Assembly (NCBI GenBank): GCA_050123335.1 | Contig: JASFHH010000061.1 | Location: forward strand, 1-8,737 | DNA: 8,737 nucleotides | Origin: JASFHF01 sp050123335 | GTDB lineage: Bacteria; Pseudomonadota; Gammaproteobacteria; UBA12402 | Direction: 5' to 3' | In this document: piece after piece, positions 5,715 through 8,737 of the stretch | Layout: every line of letters begins with the position of its first letter | How positions within the stretch are numbered: position 1 is the first letter of the stretch | The notes under the pieces: model-generated | The model's database searches: none | The model's input: the letters and a program-made list of their open reading frames with translations, nothing else | What the model was told of the DNA's origin: nothing | Made by a program: the position numbers and the translations under genes

Positions 5715-6839
5715 CTATTTCCTCAGCAGTTTTTTATGTCCATGTATAGACATTAGTATACCAAAACCAGCCATAAATGCTATCATCGATGATCCGCCAT
5801 AGCTAATTAGAGGCAAAGGTAATCCTGCTGCTGGTAAAATCCCGGTAACCATCCCAATATTGATGAATATTGATAAAAAGAAAATTAGGCTTAAACTAGC
5901 GGCTAATAGCCGTGTATAGGTGTCTTGAGCGTGATTTGCGATGTATATGCAGCGGGCGGTGATTAACAAATAAATCGTTAATACTATTAAACTGCCAAAT
6001 AGCCCAAATTCTTCTGCTCCGACTGCGAAAATAAAGTCAGTTGCATGTTCTGGCAAAAAATGCAGATGTGATTGTGTGCCCATTAACCATCCTTTGCCAA
6101 AAAAACCGCCGGATCCTATAGCAATTTTAGATTGGATGATATGGTAACCGCTGCCAAGCGGATCACGTTCTGGATTAAAAAAAACTAAAATGCGTTGTTG
6201 TTGATAATTATGCATAAAATGCCATAAAAGAGGGATGGAAGTTATGACCAGAATAAATAATCCAGTTATTAAACTCCAACTAATCCCGGCAAATAGTAGT
6301 ACGCAGGCTCCGCTGATGGTTAAAGTGATTGCGGTGCTTAGGTCAGGTTCTTTTGCAGTTAGAATTACAGGAACTAGAATGATTGCAGCTGAAACAATAA
6401 TATCTTTTATTTTTGGTGGTAAGTGGCGGTTTTTGTAGTACCATGCCAGCATCATCGGAATAGCAAGCTGCATTATCTCAGAAGGTTGTAGGCGCAATAA
6501 ACCAAGATTAAGCCAGCGTTGTGCGCCTTTGCCAATGTGTCCAATGATCAAAACAGCAAACAACAAAAAAATACCAATACTGTAAATCCACGGAGTCCAG
6601 CGTTCATAGATATATGGAGGTAATTGTGCGATAAGAGTCATCAATATCAAGGCAAGTCCAATGTGAATGATTTCTTGAACTATCATGCCGAACTGTTGAT
6701 TGCTGGCGCTATATAGAATGAAAAACCCAATTATAGTAATAGTTAAAAGCAAAAGTAAGAGCGGCAAATCAAGATGCAGAGTTTGCCAGATTGAACGTCG
6801 TTGTTTGTAATTATTTAATAACTGCATTTGGTTTTCCAT
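5715..6839 (-). CDS. rodA: RodA, SEDS-family peptidoglycan glycosyltransferase
   Basis: RodA polymerises lipid II into glycan strands in the inner membrane as part of the Rod elongation complex, with PBP2 cross-linking the product. The 374-aa protein has about ten membrane segments, the first at roughly 25-45. Hallmarks visible are L-Q-P-S-E (117-121), L-P-E-H-A-T-D-F-I-F-A-V with the likely catalytic Asp268, and L-P-L-I-S-Y-G-G-S-S (342-351), so it looks active and of normal length. The first ATG (6839) lies 29 bp inside the mrdA frame and lacks a clear ribosome binding site. The second ATG, at 6827 (residue 5), has GGAAA 8 nt before it and may be the true start, giving 370 aa. The stop is 2 bp from mltB. 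The overlap with mrdA implies coupled synthesis of the two partner enzymes. Confidence 0.97.
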   Translation of the reverse strand: MENQMQLLNNYKQRRSIWQTLHLDLPLLLLLLTITIIGFFILYSASNQQFGMIVQEIIHIGLALILMTLIAQLPPYIYERWTPWIYSIGIFLLFAVLIIGHIGKGAQRWLNLGLLRLQPSEIMQLAIPMMLAWYYKNRHLPPKIKDIIVSAAIILVPVILTAKEPDLSTAITLTISGACVLLFAGISWSLITGLFILVITSIPLLWHFMHNYQQQRILVFFNPERDPLGSGYHIIQSKIAIGSGGFFGKGWLMGTQSHLHFLPEHATDFIFAVGAEEFGLFGSLIVLTIYLLITARCIYIANHAQDTYTRLLAASLSLIFFLSIFINIGMVTGILPAAGLPLPLISYGGSSMIAFMAGFGILMSIHGHKKLLRK

Positions 6840-8658
6840 GTAAGGCTAATAAATAATAATCTAAAATTTCACGCGCTATACGGGGAGCATCAGTGCTGTT
6901 TTCGCTAACGATTGCCAATACAATTTTAGGGTGATGTACCGGTGCGAAAGTAATAAATACGGAGTTATCGCGTAAATTTTTTGGTATTTCATTAATATTG
7001 TTAATCTCAGCATATTGTAAACTAACTAGTTGAGCGGTTCCAGTTTTAGCTGCGACTGTATATGGTGGTTTATGACCAAAACGATATCCAGTTATACCGG
7101 TTGTTACTTTGCTCATTGCTTGAATTACAGTTTCCCAGTTTTTTGGATTATTTAGAATAACTGGCGGTTCTTCGGTTGGTTGAGTTTTTGTGATTTTGCC
7201 GTCGGATGATTGGATTGCATATAATAAATGGGGTTTTAAGTGCATGCCGCGATTGGCCAAAATAGCAGTAGCGGTTGCTAATTGCAGCGGAGTTACTTCG
7301 ATATATCCTTGCCCGATGCCGGCGTTAGCAGTATCCCCTTTAAACCAGGCTTGACCATTATATCTTAGTTTCCATTCGGGGCTGGGAACGTTGCCTGGTA
7401 GTTCTTCCTGCATATCAATGCCGGTTTGTATGCCAAAATTAAATTGATTTAAAATTTCGTCAATTTGACGAATACCTAACGCATTGGCCAATTTCCAAAA
7501 ATAGGTATCACAAGATTCAATTATTGCTTTGGATAAATTTACCCAGCCATGGCCGGTTCGTCTCCAGTCATGAAAAATGTGTATAGTATTAGGAATTTGG
7601 TACCATCCTGGATCAAATATTTTTTGTGCAGCAGTTATGGTATTGGTTTTCAAGCCTTCGATGGCGATGAATGGCTTGATAGTTGAGCCGGGAGGATATA
7701 ATCCGCGTAATGGCCGATTATACAATGGATGATTTTTATCATGTTGTAGTTGTTGAAAGTCATGATAAGAAATACCATTGATGAATGTATTTGGATCATA
7801 ATTTGGATTACTTGCCATTGCTAAAATTTCGCCAGAGCTGGGTTGAATCGCCACAACGGCGCCATTGTGTTTAGCGAGCGCTTTTGCTGCAACTCGTTGT
7901 AGTCTGCTGTCAATAGTTAAATAAAGGTTATTTCCAGGTGTTGGGGGTGTAGTGTTGATTGTTCGTATGGTTTTGCCATTGGCATCGGTTTCAATTTTTT
8001 GGTAACCAACTAAACCATGTAACTGTGGTTCGTAATATTTTTCGATCCCAACTTTGCCGATAAAATTAGTTGCAGCATAATTAGCAGTATCAATTGTATT
8101 AAGATCACGAGTATTAATACGGCCTACGTAACCGATTACGTGAGCAAAAGTTTCTCCTAGCGGATATTGGCGGATTAGTTTTGTTTGTACGGAAAAACCA
8201 GGAAAGCGAAAGCTATTCACTGCAAATTTTGCTGCTTCTTCTTCGGTTAATTTTAGTTTAAGTAAAATTTGTTCAAAACGCCGATGTTGTTTGAGTTGTT
8301 TGTGAAATTGTTCTAAATCATTTTTACTTAAAGGGATAATTTTATTTAGTTCAGTGATGGTTTGATTTAAGTTTTGTGTTTTACTGGGTGTAACCATTAA
8401 ACTAAAAGTTGGAATATTTTTCGCCAGGATGATGCCGTTGCGGTCGTAAATAATACCGCGGCGCGGCTCAATTGGATCAAGGTCTATGGAATTTAGTTTG
8501 GATAGCGTAGTATAGTATTTGTGTTGAATAATTTGTAAGGCAAATAGGCGTCCTGCTAATATTAGAGTTAGAATAGTTATAATAATGCTAATTGCAATAA
8601 TTCGTCGTTTTAGCAATAGCATTTCTTTGGTGCTGTTTTTGATGAAGAAGTGTTTCAT
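6811..8658 (-). CDS. mrdA: Penicillin-binding protein 2, elongation transpeptidase
   Basis: This class B PBP forms peptide cross-links during lateral wall growth, working with RodA. The 615-aa protein has a short cytoplasmic tail with a K-R-R stop, one membrane anchor at about 19-39, the R-R-G-I-I-Y-D-R-N-G dimerisation-domain motif (66-75), and a transpeptidase domain from about 265. Active-site Ser325 lies in P-P-G-S-T-I-K-P-F with Lys328. The second motif is S-C-D at 382-384, as is usual for PBP2, and the third is K-T-G-T-A at 538-542. All catalytic motifs are intact, and length and order match the family. The ATG at 8658 gives an N-terminal length similar to E. coli PBP2, although no strong ribosome binding site precedes it; Met13 (8622) is an alternative. 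It is the first gene of the operon seen here, with rodA overlapping its end by 29 bp. Confidence 0.97.
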   Translation of the reverse strand: MKHFFIKNSTKEMLLLKRRIIAISIIITILTLILAGRLFALQIIQHKYYTTLSKLNSIDLDPIEPRRGIIYDRNGIILAKNIPTFSLMVTPSKTQNLNQTITELNKIIPLSKNDLEQFHKQLKQHRRFEQILLKLKLTEEEAAKFAVNSFRFPGFSVQTKLIRQYPLGETFAHVIGYVGRINTRDLNTIDTANYAATNFIGKVGIEKYYEPQLHGLVGYQKIETDANGKTIRTINTTPPTPGNNLYLTIDSRLQRVAAKALAKHNGAVVAIQPSSGEILAMASNPNYDPNTFINGISYHDFQQLQHDKNHPLYNRPLRGLYPPGSTIKPFIAIEGLKTNTITAAQKIFDPGWYQIPNTIHIFHDWRRTGHGWVNLSKAIIESCDTYFWKLANALGIRQIDEILNQFNFGIQTGIDMQEELPGNVPSPEWKLRYNGQAWFKGDTANAGIGQGYIEVTPLQLATATAILANRGMHLKPHLLYAIQSSDGKITKTQPTEEPPVILNNPKNWETVIQAMSKVTTGITGYRFGHKPPYTVAAKTGTAQLVSLQYAEINNINEIPKNLRDNSVFITFAPVHHPKIVLAIVSENSTDAPRIAREILDYYLLALHGKPNAVIK

Positions 8659-8737
8659 TGTAAGCGGAGTTTAACTTATAAGTCGATTTTTGAATAGGCT
8701 TTTGGAAGTAATTTTACGCTCCTGGACGCTTGCCCAG
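8659..8737. other. Upstream edge of the mrdA operon
   Basis: This stretch precedes mrdA. Two minus-strand frames stay open from the edge to stops at 8673-8675 and 8679-8681, but the peptides match nothing I recognise. In particular they do not look like the C-terminus of RlmH, the usual neighbour before mrdA. No convincing promoter is visible, so the operon may begin further upstream. Confidence 0.35.

Noticed and set aside
5210..6438. Plus-strand open frames inside mltB and rodA
   Set aside because: They are antisense to unmistakable conserved genes and encode nothing recognisable.
1..8737. CRISPR array, tRNA, rRNA or riboswitch
   Set aside because: I saw no regularly spaced repeats, cloverleaf-like sequence or known riboswitch core in the intergenic stretches.

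Overview
This is an AT-rich, low-GC proteobacterial window. It joins a conserved cell-elongation operon to an accessory region of unfamiliar genes. The gene order mrdA-rodA-mltB-rlpA (all minus strand), the lysine/asparagine/isoleucine-rich accessory proteins, an ankyrin-repeat protein and a PmrA-box-like promoter together suggest a host-associated gammaproteobacterium of the Legionellales (Legionella/Coxiella/Rickettsiella relatives). That placement is inferred from content, not from a database search.

Layout, read in the direction of transcription (right to left). At 8658-3962 lies a tight operon: PBP2 (mrdA), the SEDS glycosyltransferase RodA, the lytic transglycosylase MltB and the septal/lateral-wall lipoprotein RlpA. 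Junctions are a 29-bp overlap, a 2-bp gap and a 4-bp ATGA overlap, so the four are almost certainly co-transcribed and translationally coupled. Together they polymerise and cross-link glycan (RodA+PBP2) and trim it (MltB, RlpA).

At 3961-3342 there is no intact gene. It holds a 112-bp palindromic MITE-like repeat (3659-3770), a short perfect inverted repeat (3562-3580) and a 25-codon plus-strand coding remnant ending at 3945. At 3341-2142 is an ankyrin-repeat gene with its own ribosome binding site and a perfect 10-bp inverted repeat just upstream. At about 2128-1959 is a second, broken copy of rlpA: about 89% identical by hand alignment, missing an internal 214-bp segment and frameshifted. 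The ankyrin block therefore sits between intact rlpA and an rlpA remnant in the same orientation, and a 9-bp direct repeat (GCATTACTT) lies at both seams.

At 1935-298 is a two-gene unit of unknown function. Its promoter carries CTTAAG-N5-CTTAAG with the proximal half-site exactly 17 bp from a perfect TATAAT. This is the PmrA-box architecture that, in Legionella and Coxiella, drives Icm/Dot (type IVB) secretion genes and effectors. It suggests that the 171-aa protein and the downstream 341-aa TPR-like protein are regulated accessory, possibly effector, genes. The leftmost 297 bp and the rightmost 79 bp hold no gene I can support.
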